A stretch of DNA of 64,000 nt. Source: Aminobacter carboxidus. Its GTDB lineage: Bacteria > Pseudomonadota > Alphaproteobacteria > Rhizobiales > Rhizobiaceae. Position 1 is the first letter of the stretch, and each line of letters opens with the position of its first letter. The stretch is taken from assembly GCF_014863355.1 (NCBI RefSeq), contig NZ_JACZEP010000012.1, positions 1-64,000 on the forward strand. The letters run 5' to 3'. The position numbers and the translations under genes were made by a program. Positions 9,801 through 18,851 of the stretch are shown in pieces. The notes beneath the pieces are model-generated. The model had not been told where the DNA came from. It saw only the letters and a program-made list of their open reading frames with translations, and made no database searches.

Positions 9801-10976
9801 GTTGCCGGCGATGACCGACACCAGCGAGGCGCTGAAATCGACCGCAGGCACCTTGCCGTCGCCGAAGGCGCGCAGGCTGGCGGCATTGATGGCAACGGTG
9901 ACCGGCTGGGCATCGCTGCCGAGGCTCAACACGATCGGCCCTTCATTTGCCGTGACGTCGAGCGACAGGTCAGCAGCGCCTTCCGGGTTGAGCGAACCGG
10001 CGGCGTTGGCGGTGAGCGCGCTGCTGGCGACGGTGGCGCGCTCGATGTCGAGGCCGCCCGTGGTCGTGCGCGTACCAGCGACGTCGAAAGTGGTGTTGCC
10101 GGCGAGCAGCGGCTTGAGCGCCGCGGGCAGGAAATCCTCAAACGCACCCTCGCCCTTGGCCGAAATGACGTTGCCATTGTCGGTCAGCTGATGGGTGCCG
10201 GAAATGCGGGTGACGACCTTGCCGTCGACGGCAAAAGTGCCGTTGCCGTTCCAGTTGGCGGCAGGCCCCTCGCCCGACACGACCAGTTCGACCGCCGGTT
10301 GGTTGGGAAGTTTCAAGATGTTGGCGATGATGCCGCCAGCAGGTTCGGCGGCGCGGATGTTGAGCGCGATGCGGTTGTCGGCCGGCGCGAAAGCGATGTC
10401 GGCGTCGACGACGCCCTGCTTGCCGTCGCTGCGCGAGATGTTGAGCTTGGTCTCGATGCCGAGCGGCGAACGGTCGGCGCGGACCATGCCCTTGGCGGCA
10501 AGCTCGGCGATGCCGGTGCCGGCCAGCGCTTCGCCGAGCGCGATCTCGGGCAGCTCTATCGCCTTGATGTCGATGGAAACCGGCAGTGAAAGGCCGCCGC
10601 TGCTTTCCTTCTTGGTGCCGCCCTGCGGCAGGCGAGCGACTTCGATGCGGTCGGCGGCGATCCGGTCGGCGCGGAAGGTGCGCGACAAAAGCGCCAGCGG
10701 CGACCAGTCGACAGCAACGCCACGCAGCGCAAGCCATGCACCCTGGCTGTCTTCGATCACCACATTGTCGAGCCGGAGATTGCCCGACCAGATGCCGCTC
10801 AGCCCGCTCAGCCTGATCTTCTGGTCGGGCGTCGAGGCGACGCTCGAGATCAGCCCGGCAAGGTTTTCGCGACCCTTGGCGGTCAGCGTGAAAACGGCGG
10901 TGGCGCCGATGACGAAGGCCAGCACGACGAGAACCGCGATGCGGAGGATGCGCAGGATTTTCTTCAGCATAACCAT
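6807..10976 (-). CDS. tamB: translocation and assembly module inner-membrane component TamB
   Basis: A 1389-residue protein with an N-terminal membrane anchor (ILRIAVLVVLAFVIGATAVF), a very long repetitive beta-rich middle of the AsmA-like type, and the C-terminal TamB/DUF490 domain (for example LPEDEVLARLIFGRSMSNLSP at about residue 1260). Proteins of this type bridge the periplasm as a long hydrophobic groove. With TamA they assist outer-membrane protein insertion and are implicated in phospholipid transport. The gene starts 5 bases after the tamA stop, has no strong ribosome-binding site of its own, and so is probably translated by coupling. The length and the neighbouring tamA make the identification secure. 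Confidence 0.95.
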   Translation of the reverse strand: MVMLKKILRILRIAVLVVLAFVIGATAVFTLTAKGRENLAGLISSVASTPDQKIRLSGLSGIWSGNLRLDNVVIEDSQGAWLALRGVAVDWSPLALLSRTFRADRIAADRIEVARLPQGGTKKESSGGLSLPVSIDIKAIELPEIALGEALAGTGIAELAAKGMVRADRSPLGIETKLNISRSDGKQGVVDADIAFAPADNRIALNIRAAEPAGGIIANILKLPNQPAVELVVSGEGPAANWNGNGTFAVDGKVVTRISGTHQLTDNGNVISAKGEGAFEDFLPAALKPLLAGNTTFDVAGTRTTTGGLDIERATVASSALTANAAGSLNPEGAADLSLDVTANEGPIVLSLGSDAQPVTVAINAASLRAFGDGKVPAVDFSASLVSVIAGNTELRDIAASAHSEGFDIANRSGPLSIKLGVAGLKTDVATLAPLVAGRVAVDMAGSIGKDQVVVDEGTIRSDTLNGSLNAKLNLADLSLELGVKADVASSALPAGVRIALAERTQFSATASRDAEGSFAANAIEFTSGALTASGTARMKGTDVDADLKGSFADISLLSKDAKGSVDFALTAKGARTAPDISLTVTSDRIEAAAREITGLSLKASGKIDPANPAANVALSGNVAGQPLQGSAVLATADGRREIKGLSLSLGENKLSGDLILDQDFAPLGTVTIDMPDIGPLAALALEKAEGDLRGKINFTRSGDVPQASVAVGTASLKRGDLSASDVSINAEILNYLKAPAISGTIKARSVTSGKTVISGIDVDLKRDGEWTGFSGGATVAEIPAKAAGRVKLAGGTTTIELASGEAVMRGIKAAIARPTTVSIAGGTTTLDRLTLNLGGGTATVAGTAGSALNLNATLANVPASLANSFAPGLGAAGSISGTVKVSGAAANPTVSYDLKVAGAATSQTTGAGFGAMNIGSTGTFAGGRLTFQSTIGDGAGLALKGGGTVVTNAPVALDLNFSGPVPFQFLGRTLAAQGMALTGSADVNVQVRGPATSPVIGGSIRASGARLLIAQSGIAINDINLDVGIAAGVARINRLTGSLSTGGQLTASGTVGTNAALGFPADIAIKLTDGRYTDGRVVTANLGGDIAIKGPLVSAPVLSGTINLARTVISIPEKFPGALTAVDVKHKNAPKAVVAQQEAMRPPAKASGGSGALMLDVTINAPNQIFVQGRGLDAELGGSLRLSGSSASPQAVGEFTLRRGRLSILGKRLNFTSGSVGFSGSLVPTINFAAETTAGDATVTIGITGEANNPKFAFSSVPALPEDEVLARLIFGRSMSNLSPLQIAQLADAAAQMAGIGGSTSLLSSLRATLGVDDIDIKTNEQGDTSVAVGKYLNDRTYLSIEAGDQPGSGKATIDLNVGRGIKLRGQATDAGEAKGGIFYEKEY

Positions 10977-10981
10977 CGCGG

Positions 10982-12916
10982 TCAGAATGCCTGGCCGACG
11001 CCGGCGTAGAAGCCATAGCTGGGGTCGCCCGGCCCCGGATTGAGCGGCACGGCGACGTCGACGCGCAGCGGGCCGAACGGCGTGAGATAGCGGACGCCGA
11101 TGCCGGCACCGACCTTGACGGTGCCGAAATCGGGGAACTGCTTGGCCGAGACGGTGCCGGCGTCGACGAACGGAACGATGCCAAACTTGTCGTTGACTGC
11201 GTAGCGAATCTCGAGCGAGGTTTCGGCATAGGACAGGCCGCCTGTCGGCTTGCCGTTTATCTCGGGGCCAATGCCCTGATAGGCATAGCCGCGTACCGAG
11301 CCGCCGCCGCCGGAGTAGAAGCGCCGGTCGGCCGGCACGTCGTCGAGGCCGGCGCCGAGGATCGAGCCCATGGCGACGCGGCCGGCGAGAACGAACCGGT
11401 TCTGGTCGCCGAGGCCGTAATAGGCCGAGCCCTCGCCCTTGAGCTTGACGAAGGCGTTGCCGTTCAACGCGTCATAGGTCGGCTCGACATAGGCGAGCGC
11501 CCTGAAGCCGCGCGTCGGGTTGAGCTTGTCGTCGCGGTTGTCGAAGGCGTATTGCAGCGGCGTCGAGACCAGCAGGTAGCGCTTGCCCTCCGGGTTGAGT
11601 GCGTCCTCAATGTCGGAGTAGTCAACGGCGAGCGAGGCCGAGACGGTCTGCTGCCGGTCCAGCTCGTAGGAAATGCCGGCATTGCCCTTGACCGAGAAGA
11701 TGTCATAGGCGTCGGGGTGCTCGAACGACACCTTGGCGTTGGCAAAGAACTTCGAGGCCGGCCCGATGACGCCGGGCTTCTCGAACATGACGCTGGCATT
11801 GTAGTTGAGCTTGCCAAGCTCGGTGGTATCGCTGATGCGGCCGATCGAGCCGCCAATGCGCAGCTTTTCGGCACGTCCGAACAGGTTGCGGTGGCCCCAG
11901 TAGCCTTCGACGCCCGCGCCTTCGGTATTGGAGAAAGTGGCGCCGGCACCGAAATAGCGCATCTTGCGCTCGCTGACGCGGACATCCATCGGGATATTGC
12001 CGGTCGGATCGAGCGCCAGCGCCTCGTTGATCGAGACCGAGCTGAACACTTCGAGCGCCAGAAGGCGGTTGCGCGCCTCCTCGATCTCCTTGGGCGAGTA
12101 TTTCCGGCCGGGCTCGAGCCCGGTCATGTAGACGGTGAAATCGCGGTCCACCGCCTCGGTGCCTTCGACCGTCGTTTCGCCATAACCGGCGATCGGGCCG
12201 GCGGCGACGTCGAGGGTGACGTCGAGCGTGGTGGTGGCATGGTCGGCGACGATGGTGCGGCTGGTCACCTTGGCGAGCGGCCTGCCCTCTTCCTTGAGCG
12301 CGCGTACGATGCCGGCCTCGGCCTTGAGGATGGCGTCGGAGGCGGCATTGCCACCAGCTATCAGGCCGAAATCGGCGCCCCTGATGTTGGCGGCATCGCC
12401 CTTGAGCACGACATCGCCAAGCGTGAACATCGAGCCCGGCTGGACCGTGACCGTGACAGGGACCGGCTGCGGTCCGTCGAAGACGGCGTCAGGCGCCAGA
12501 TCGTCGAGATTCTTGCCGGCGATGGAAATGTTGACGACACCATCATAGTGCGCCTTGGAAAACAGCGCGGCGACGAGGCGCTCGCGGTCGTTGCGCGCCT
12601 TGGCGAGCAGGCCGAGCGAGCCTGATACCGGCCGCTCCTCCTCGCCTTTCAGCAACGAGGCGTTTTCGATCGCTTCCTTCAGGTCGTCGTCCAACGTGTC
12701 GACCTCGAAGGTGACGGCATAGTCGAGCGGGTCGACGACGTCGGCGTCGTCTTCCTTCGACGAGCCCCACAGCTTGATTCCGAAGATCTCGAAGGCGGCG
12801 GCGCGCTGGGTTTCCACGGCCAGGATGCTGGAAGACAACAGCATTGCAACCGCCGCGCGCGGAAGCGCACGGGCGATCGTTGGTCTGTCGAATCCACGCA
12901 AACGCCGCACAAACAT
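10982..12916 (-). CDS. tamA: outer-membrane translocation and assembly module protein TamA
   Basis: A 644-residue Omp85-family protein. After a signal sequence (AVAMLLSSSILAVETQRAAAFE) come three POTRA domains (about residues 40-300) and a 16-strand barrel domain (about 310-644) that ends in phenylalanine (GVGQAF), as required by the assembly machinery. The barrel has the loop motif SVRGYAYQGIGP (about residue 555), matching the VRGY element of the family. The segment EIFGIKLWGSS after the signal is typical of alphaproteobacterial TamA. ATG at 12916 is preferred over an adjacent TTG. It pairs with the inner-membrane partner TamB, encoded directly downstream. Confidence 0.95.
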   Translation of the reverse strand: MFVRRLRGFDRPTIARALPRAAVAMLLSSSILAVETQRAAAFEIFGIKLWGSSKEDDADVVDPLDYAVTFEVDTLDDDLKEAIENASLLKGEEERPVSGSLGLLAKARNDRERLVAALFSKAHYDGVVNISIAGKNLDDLAPDAVFDGPQPVPVTVTVQPGSMFTLGDVVLKGDAANIRGADFGLIAGGNAASDAILKAEAGIVRALKEEGRPLAKVTSRTIVADHATTTLDVTLDVAAGPIAGYGETTVEGTEAVDRDFTVYMTGLEPGRKYSPKEIEEARNRLLALEVFSSVSINEALALDPTGNIPMDVRVSERKMRYFGAGATFSNTEGAGVEGYWGHRNLFGRAEKLRIGGSIGRISDTTELGKLNYNASVMFEKPGVIGPASKFFANAKVSFEHPDAYDIFSVKGNAGISYELDRQQTVSASLAVDYSDIEDALNPEGKRYLLVSTPLQYAFDNRDDKLNPTRGFRALAYVEPTYDALNGNAFVKLKGEGSAYYGLGDQNRFVLAGRVAMGSILGAGLDDVPADRRFYSGGGGSVRGYAYQGIGPEINGKPTGGLSYAETSLEIRYAVNDKFGIVPFVDAGTVSAKQFPDFGTVKVGAGIGVRYLTPFGPLRVDVAVPLNPGPGDPSYGFYAGVGQAF

Positions 12917-13134
12917 CAAGCCAAGGTAACTCCCAATCCTAAAATTGGAATGAAGTTTCTGGCATTTCGTAAAGCAGCCACATTCGATATGTCAGAATTC
13001 ATTGGGCAAATGAGCGACAGCCGGGCCAGGGATTCGGGTGTTGTCATCGGAGCGATCCGCATGGTCGGGCAATATCACGCACAGCGTCCAAGACAAGTAT
13101 TAACGTGCCGGGCGGGGCCTGGGCGGCTGCAGTA

Positions 13135-13161
13135 TTGACTGGACTGTGGCAAGCTTAACAT
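13135..13161 (+). promoter_or_regulatory. candidate promoter of the alpha-2-macroglobulin gene
   Basis: TTGACT (13135-13140) and TAACAT (13156-13161) are separated by 15 bases, about 40 bases upstream of the start codon at 13203. The boxes are good but the spacer is short, so this is a tentative call. The 286-base gap 12917-13202 separates divergent tamA and the alpha-2-macroglobulin gene and otherwise shows nothing recognisable. Confidence 0.35.
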
Positions 13162-13202
13162 GTCGTCTTGAGCGACGATCAGGGTGGTGGAGGGATTTGA
13201 CG

Positions 13203-16200
13203 ATGCGTGCGGTGCGGGCTTTTCCGGTATTCGTTCTTCTCGTTCTGGCCACGGCATTGGGGCTGGCCAACACATTCGGGGCGGCGGCGGTCGAAGCCCG
13301 GCGCGTCGTGACCACCGAAAACTCGGATTATTTCGGTTTCGACCTGCGTTCGGAGCAGAATGTCAGCCTCGACCAGTGCCAGACGTCGTGTATGGGCGAC
13401 CAGTCCTGCCGCGCCTTCACCTACAACACCAAGGCGAAATGGTGCTTCCTCAAATCCGATTTCGCTCTGATGAAGCCGTTCACCGGTGCTATTGCCGGCA
13501 AGGTCGTGCCGGTCAGCGGTGAAACAGACATCGGCGCGCCGGCGGAACTCACGTTCTTCCCGGCCTCGATGGTCGACGAAGCTCGCCAGTTCCGCAGCGG
13601 TTTGACCACCAACACCGTGGTCGACCCGGCATTTGGTCTCGCCGCGCTGATCGACGCAGGCGAGCAGGCGCTCTTGGCCGGCGACGGGCGCACAGCGATG
13701 CAGAAATTCCGCGCCGCAACGATCATCCTGCCCGACGACGCTGCGATCTGGACGCGCCTCGCCAGCGCCACGGCGACCGTGCCGCCGATCAACGGTGAAG
13801 AAACCGCCTCCTTGCAGCGCGACACGACGTCCACCGCCTACAACGCCTATTTGCTGTCGCGCTCGGCCAGCGGCCGCGCCGAGACGCTTTCGCTTTTGGC
13901 GCGCGGTCTAGACAAGCGCGACATGTTCCGCGCCTCGCTGCAGGCCTATGAGGCGAGCTTGGCGCTCGACAATTCAGCCGCAGTCCGCGCCGAATACGAA
14001 GACCTGAAGGCGCGGAAAGGCTTCCGCGTCGTCGAGCACACCATCGACGCCGACACCACCTCGCCACGCGTCTGCGCACAGTTCTCCGAAGCGCTGGTCA
14101 AATCAGGTGTCGACTATGCGCCATTCGTTACCGTCGACGACGCCGCCCCCAAGAGCGTGGAGGCCAAGGACCAGCAGATCTGCGTCGAAGGCCTGCAGCA
14201 TGGCCAGCATTACCGCGTGACCTTCCGTTCCGGCCTGCCGGCAGCGCTCGGCGAGGTGCTGGAGGCGCCCGTCGTTCTCTCGGTCTATGTCCAGGATCGC
14301 GGTCAGTCGGCCCGCTTCACCGGCGACAGCTTCGTTTTGCCCTCGACCGCCCGCCGCGGCATCCCTGTTGTCACCGTCAACATGGAAGCCGCCGACATGA
14401 AGCTCTACCGCATCGGCGACCGCTCGCTGGCGCAACTTCTGTCCGGCTATCAGTTCCTGCGCCAGCTCGATGGCTATGACCTGTCCAGCATTGCCGACCA
14501 GATGGGCGAGCCGGTCTGGGAAGGCCAGTTGGCGATCACCAACGAACTCAACAAGGAAGTAACGACCTCCTTCCCGGTCGACGAGGCGCTGCCCAACCGC
14601 AAGCCAGGCGTCTATGTGCTGACCGCCCAGCCGGTCGACGACAAGAGCGACACCTGGACGACCAAGGCGACGCAATGGTTCGTCGTCTCCGACATCGGCC
14701 TGTCGACCTACACCGGCCAGGACGGACTCAATGTGTTCGCACGTTCGCTCGCCTCGGCCAGGCCGATCGCCGACGCGGAGCTGACGCTGCTTGCCCGCAA
14801 CAACGAGATCCTTGGTACCGGCAAGACCGACGCCGAGGGTCGCGCCACCTTCAATCCGGGCCTGACCCGCGGCAATGGCGGCCTGGCGCCGGCAGTGCTG
14901 ATGGCCAGGCAGGGCGACGCCGACTTCGTCTTCCTCGACATGACCCGCGCCGGCTTTGACCTGTCCGACCGTGGCGTCACCGGCCGCGCTGCTCCCGGTG
15001 CACTGGACGTCTATGCCTGGACCGAGCGCGGCATCTACCGTGTCGGCGAAACCGTGCATGCGGCAGCGCTTGCACGCGACGACACCGCCAAGGGGGTCGA
15101 CAACCTGCCGCTGACCTTCATCTTCACCCGTCCCGACGGCGTCGAGGACCGGCGCGTCGTCAGCCAGGGCGGCAATGCAGGCGGCCATAGCGTCGACCTG
15201 CCGCTGTCCAACGCTGCGATGCGTGGCACCTGGACGCTTGCTATCCACACCGATCCCAAGCAGCCGGCGGTGTCGAGCCAGATGTTTCTGGTCGAGGATT
15301 TCGTGCCTGACCGCATCGAGTTCACGTTGACCTCCGACCGCAACGAGATCGCGGCGGGCGAGACAGTGGAAGCCACGGTAGACGGCCGCTTCCTCTACGG
15401 CGCACCGGCCGCGGGCCTGGCGCTCGAAGGCGAGCTGACGTTGTCGACCAAGCGCCAGTGGGACAGCTTCAAGGGCTATTATTTCGGCCTCGCCGACGAA
15501 CAGGAAGGCGAAGCCACCCGCATTCCGCTGACCGACATGCCCGTCGTCGGAGATGACGGCAAGGCAACCTTCCCCGTGTCGGTCGACCAGTTGCCGTCGA
15601 CGACGAGGCTGGTCAACGCCGCGCTGACGGTGCGCATGCGCGAAACCGGTGGCCGCGCCGTCGAGGAAAAGCTCGACATCGGCATTCGCCCGCAGGCGAC
15701 GATGATCGGCATCCGTCCCGACTTCTCAGGCGAGGAAGTGCCGCAGGGCGGCACCGCCAAGTTCAGCCTGATCGCCGCCGAACCCGGCGGCAAGCGCACA
15801 GATCTCAAGGGCTTGCAGTGGTCGCTGGTCAAGGTCGAGCGGAACTACCAGTGGTACCGCTCCGGCAATTCGTGGAACTACGAGCCGGTGACCTTCACCA
15901 AGTTGGTCGCCACGGGCCAGGTCGACCTCGCAGCAGACAGCGAAGCCACAGTATCGCTGCCCGTCGACTGGGGTCGTTACCGCCTCGAAGTCGAGACAGC
16001 AGATCCGGCCGGACCGGCAACCAGCTACGAATTCGACGCCGGCTGGTATGTCTCGGCAACCTCGACCGAGACGCCCGACGGCCTCGAAGTCGCGCTCGAC
16101 AAGGAAACCTACAAATCAGGCGAAGTGGCCAAACTCCAGGTTTCGCCGCGTTTCGCCGGTGAGCTTCTGGTCACCGTCGGCGCTGAAAAGCTGCTCAAGA

Positions 16201-18686
16201 CCATTACGGCGAGCATCCCCGAGGGCGGTGCCACCGTCGACATCCCGGTCGGCGACGACTGGGGTGCTGGCGCCTATGTGACTGCGACGCTCTATCGCCC
16301 CGGCGAAGCGCAGGAATCGCGCATGCCGGCCCGTGCCATCGGCCTGAAATGGCTTTCGGTCGATCCGGCCGACAGGAAACTCACCGTAGCACTGGCGCTG
16401 CCCGAGAAGACCGAGCCGCGCAAGGCCCTGTCGGTCCCGGTTTCGGTGACCGGGGCTGCGGCAGGCGACAAGGCCTATGTCACTGTCGCCGCCGTCGACG
16501 TCGGCATCCTCAACCTGACCAACTACAAGGTGCCGGATCCCGAGGGCTGGTATTTCGGCCAGCGCATGCTTGGGCTTGAACTGCGCGACCTCTATGGCCG
16601 CCTGATCGACGGCTCGCTGGGTGCAATGGGCAGGCTGCGCACCGGCGGCGATGGCGCGGCACTGACCTCGCAGGGCAGCCCGCCCAAGGAAAAGTTGGTC
16701 GCCTTCTTCTCCGGCATCGTCGAGCTCGACGCCGACGGCGAGACGACTGTCGATTTCGACATCCCGCAGTTCAATGGCACGGTGCGGGTGATGAGCGTCG
16801 CCTGGACCAAAAATGCTGTCGGCCACGCCACCGGCGACGTGATCGTGCGCGATCCGATCGTGCTGACGGCAGGCATGCCGCGCTTCATGGCGCCGGGTGA
16901 CTTCGCCGAGATGACGCTCGACATCACCAACACCGACGCCCCGGCCGGTGACTACAGCTTTGCCGTGGCAACGACCGGCGACCTGTCCACCGGCGACGCC
17001 GCTCTGCCACAGGAGCTGACGCTGGAACCGGGCAAGCGGCAGACGATCAGGATCCCGCTGATGCCTCTCACTGCAGGCACCGCCGGGCTCACCATCAAGC
17101 TCGCCAATGCCGACGGCCTCGAAGTCGAGCAGGAACTGTCGATGCCGGTTCGGCCTGGGCAGCTGCCTGTCACCACGCGCATGGTGGTTGACCTCAAGCC
17201 GAATGCCTCGCTGCGCATCGACAAGGAACTGCTGGCCGCAAGCCTGCTCGACGACGCCCATGTCAGCGTCGGCGTGTCGCTGGCGTCCGCCTTCGACGTG
17301 CCATCGCTTTTGATGACGCTCGACCGCTACCCCTATGGCTGCGCCGAGCAGACGACAAGCCGGGCGCTGCCCTTGCTCTACGTCAGCGAGCTCAGCGCCG
17401 AGAACGGCATGGCCGAAGATCCTGCGTTGCGCGAGCGCATCCAGGGCGCGATCTACCGCGTGCTCAACTACCAGGCCTCCTCGGGCAGCTTCGGCCTGTG
17501 GGGTCCGGGTTCGGGCGACCTGTGGCTCGACGCCTATGTCACCGACTTCCTGACCAGGGCGCGCGAAAAGAGCTTCGACGTGCCGCAGCAGGCGATGATG
17601 CAGGCGCTCAACAACTTGCAGAACGCCATCGGCTACGACGTCGATGTCGAGGATCGCGGCTCGGAGATCGCCTATGCGCTCTACGTGCTGGCGCGCAACA
17701 AGAAGGCCTCGGTCGGCGACCTGCGCTACTTCGCCGACACCAAGCTGGAAGCCTTCTCCAGCGCCATGGCCGTGGCCCAGCTCGGCGCGAGCCTGGCGCT
17801 TTACGGCGACGCCCAGCGCTCGGAAAACCTGTTTGGTGCTGCCCTGCAGATCGCCAGGACGACGACCGAACACGACTGGTATCGCTCGGACTACGGCTCG
17901 CGCCTGCGCGACGGCGCTGCCATGCTGGCGCTTGCCGCCGAAAGCAAGCCATTGCCTTCGGTGGTGCCGGAACTGGTCAAGATGGTGGCGGCGGATCGCG
18001 CCAAGGCACGCTGGACCAGCACCCAGGACGACGCCTGGATGCTGCTTGCGGCGCGCGCGCTGAAAGCCGGCAACGAAGCGATCGCCCTCGACGTCAACGG
18101 CACGGCTCACACCGGCGCTTTTTCCGAACGCGTCGACGGGGCTGAACTTTTGACCAACCCGATCGTCATCGCCAACACCGGCAAGGACGACCTGCAGGCT
18201 GTGGTGACGACGGTAGCCGCCCCGGTGCAGCCGCTGCCCGCCGGCGGCGACGGCTTCACCATCGAGCGCACCTACTACCGGCTCGACGGCAGCGAGGCCA
18301 ACGTCACCGAGGTCAAGCAGAATGAACGCTTCGTCGTCGTGCTCAAGATCAGCGAGCTCAACGACTGGCCTTCGCGCGTGGTGGTGGCCGACATGCTGCC
18401 GGCCGGCTTCGAGATCGACAATCCGGGGTTGGTCAACAGCGCCAATCTGTCGAACTTCTCCTGGCTGGAACAGACGGAAGCCGCCCATCTCGAGTTTCGC
18501 AACGACCGCTTCATCGCCGCCATGAACAGCGGCGAAGGTGCCGACCAGGAATTCACGCTCGCCTATGTCGTGCGCGCAGTGACGCCCGGCACCTACGCGC
18601 ATCCGGCGGCAAACGTCGAGGACATGTACCGTCCGCAATATTCTGCCCGCACGGCGACCGGTATGATGGAGGTGAAGGCGGAATAA
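13203..18686 (+). CDS. alpha-2-macroglobulin family protein with N-terminal PAN domain
   Basis: An 1827-residue secreted protein. A signal peptide (residues 1-31) precedes a Cys-rich PAN/apple domain (about 38-105, with cysteines in LDQCQTSCMGDQSCRAF and WCFLK), then the long series of macroglobulin domains. The thioester motif GCAEQ is intact (Cys1380, Gln1383), so the protein can in principle trap proteases covalently. No lipobox cysteine is seen at the signal cleavage site, unlike E. coli YfhM, so it is probably soluble in the periplasm. Start MRAVRAFPV has a GGAGGG site. It is followed by pbpC, the usual partner; the pair is thought to protect the envelope from foreign proteases and repair peptidoglycan. 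Confidence 0.95.
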   Translation: MRAVRAFPVFVLLVLATALGLANTFGAAAVEARRVVTTENSDYFGFDLRSEQNVSLDQCQTSCMGDQSCRAFTYNTKAKWCFLKSDFALMKPFTGAIAGKVVPVSGETDIGAPAELTFFPASMVDEARQFRSGLTTNTVVDPAFGLAALIDAGEQALLAGDGRTAMQKFRAATIILPDDAAIWTRLASATATVPPINGEETASLQRDTTSTAYNAYLLSRSASGRAETLSLLARGLDKRDMFRASLQAYEASLALDNSAAVRAEYEDLKARKGFRVVEHTIDADTTSPRVCAQFSEALVKSGVDYAPFVTVDDAAPKSVEAKDQQICVEGLQHGQHYRVTFRSGLPAALGEVLEAPVVLSVYVQDRGQSARFTGDSFVLPSTARRGIPVVTVNMEAADMKLYRIGDRSLAQLLSGYQFLRQLDGYDLSSIADQMGEPVWEGQLAITNELNKEVTTSFPVDEALPNRKPGVYVLTAQPVDDKSDTWTTKATQWFVVSDIGLSTYTGQDGLNVFARSLASARPIADAELTLLARNNEILGTGKTDAEGRATFNPGLTRGNGGLAPAVLMARQGDADFVFLDMTRAGFDLSDRGVTGRAAPGALDVYAWTERGIYRVGETVHAAALARDDTAKGVDNLPLTFIFTRPDGVEDRRVVSQGGNAGGHSVDLPLSNAAMRGTWTLAIHTDPKQPAVSSQMFLVEDFVPDRIEFTLTSDRNEIAAGETVEATVDGRFLYGAPAAGLALEGELTLSTKRQWDSFKGYYFGLADEQEGEATRIPLTDMPVVGDDGKATFPVSVDQLPSTTRLVNAALTVRMRETGGRAVEEKLDIGIRPQATMIGIRPDFSGEEVPQGGTAKFSLIAAEPGGKRTDLKGLQWSLVKVERNYQWYRSGNSWNYEPVTFTKLVATGQVDLAADSEATVSLPVDWGRYRLEVETADPAGPATSYEFDAGWYVSATSTETPDGLEVALDKETYKSGEVAKLQVSPRFAGELLVTVGAEKLLKTITASIPEGGATVDIPVGDDWGAGAYVTATLYRPGEAQESRMPARAIGLKWLSVDPADRKLTVALALPEKTEPRKALSVPVSVTGAAAGDKAYVTVAAVDVGILNLTNYKVPDPEGWYFGQRMLGLELRDLYGRLIDGSLGAMGRLRTGGDGAALTSQGSPPKEKLVAFFSGIVELDADGETTVDFDIPQFNGTVRVMSVAWTKNAVGHATGDVIVRDPIVLTAGMPRFMAPGDFAEMTLDITNTDAPAGDYSFAVATTGDLSTGDAALPQELTLEPGKRQTIRIPLMPLTAGTAGLTIKLANADGLEVEQELSMPVRPGQLPVTTRMVVDLKPNASLRIDKELLAASLLDDAHVSVGVSLASAFDVPSLLMTLDRYPYGCAEQTTSRALPLLYVSELSAENGMAEDPALRERIQGAIYRVLNYQASSGSFGLWGPGSGDLWLDAYVTDFLTRAREKSFDVPQQAMMQALNNLQNAIGYDVDVEDRGSEIAYALYVLARNKKASVGDLRYFADTKLEAFSSAMAVAQLGASLALYGDAQRSENLFGAALQIARTTTEHDWYRSDYGSRLRDGAAMLALAAESKPLPSVVPELVKMVAADRAKARWTSTQDDAWMLLAARALKAGNEAIALDVNGTAHTGAFSERVDGAELLTNPIVIANTGKDDLQAVVTTVAAPVQPLPAGGDGFTIERTYYRLDGSEANVTEVKQNERFVVVLKISELNDWPSRVVVADMLPAGFEIDNPGLVNSANLSNFSWLEQTEAAHLEFRNDRFIAAMNSGEGADQEFTLAYVVRAVTPGTYAHPAANVEDMYRPQYSARTATGMMEVKAE

Positions 18687-18732
18687 GATGTCTGCTTTCA
18701 GTCCAGCATCGACTTCGGCGGTACGGTTCGCG

Positions 18733-18847
18733 CTGCCCCTCATCCGCCTGCCGGCACCTTCTCCCCGTGAACGGGGAGAAGGAACAAGCGGCAACGCTGA
18801 CGCCCCCCTCGCCCCCTTTACGGGGAGAGGGTAAGGGTGAGGGGCAG
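18733..18847. repeat. RIME-like two-palindrome intergenic repeat
   Basis: A 115-base element bounded by ctgcccctca and its complement tgaggggcag. It contains two palindromes. The first (18757-18782) has arms ccttctcccc and ggggagaagg around gtgaac; the second has ctcgcccc and ggggagag arms. Size and architecture match RIME1 elements described in Rhizobium. It fills most of the gap between the alpha-2-macroglobulin gene and pbpC, and its right end reaches to five bases before the pbpC ATG. Confidence 0.75.
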
Positions 18848-18851
18848 AGCA

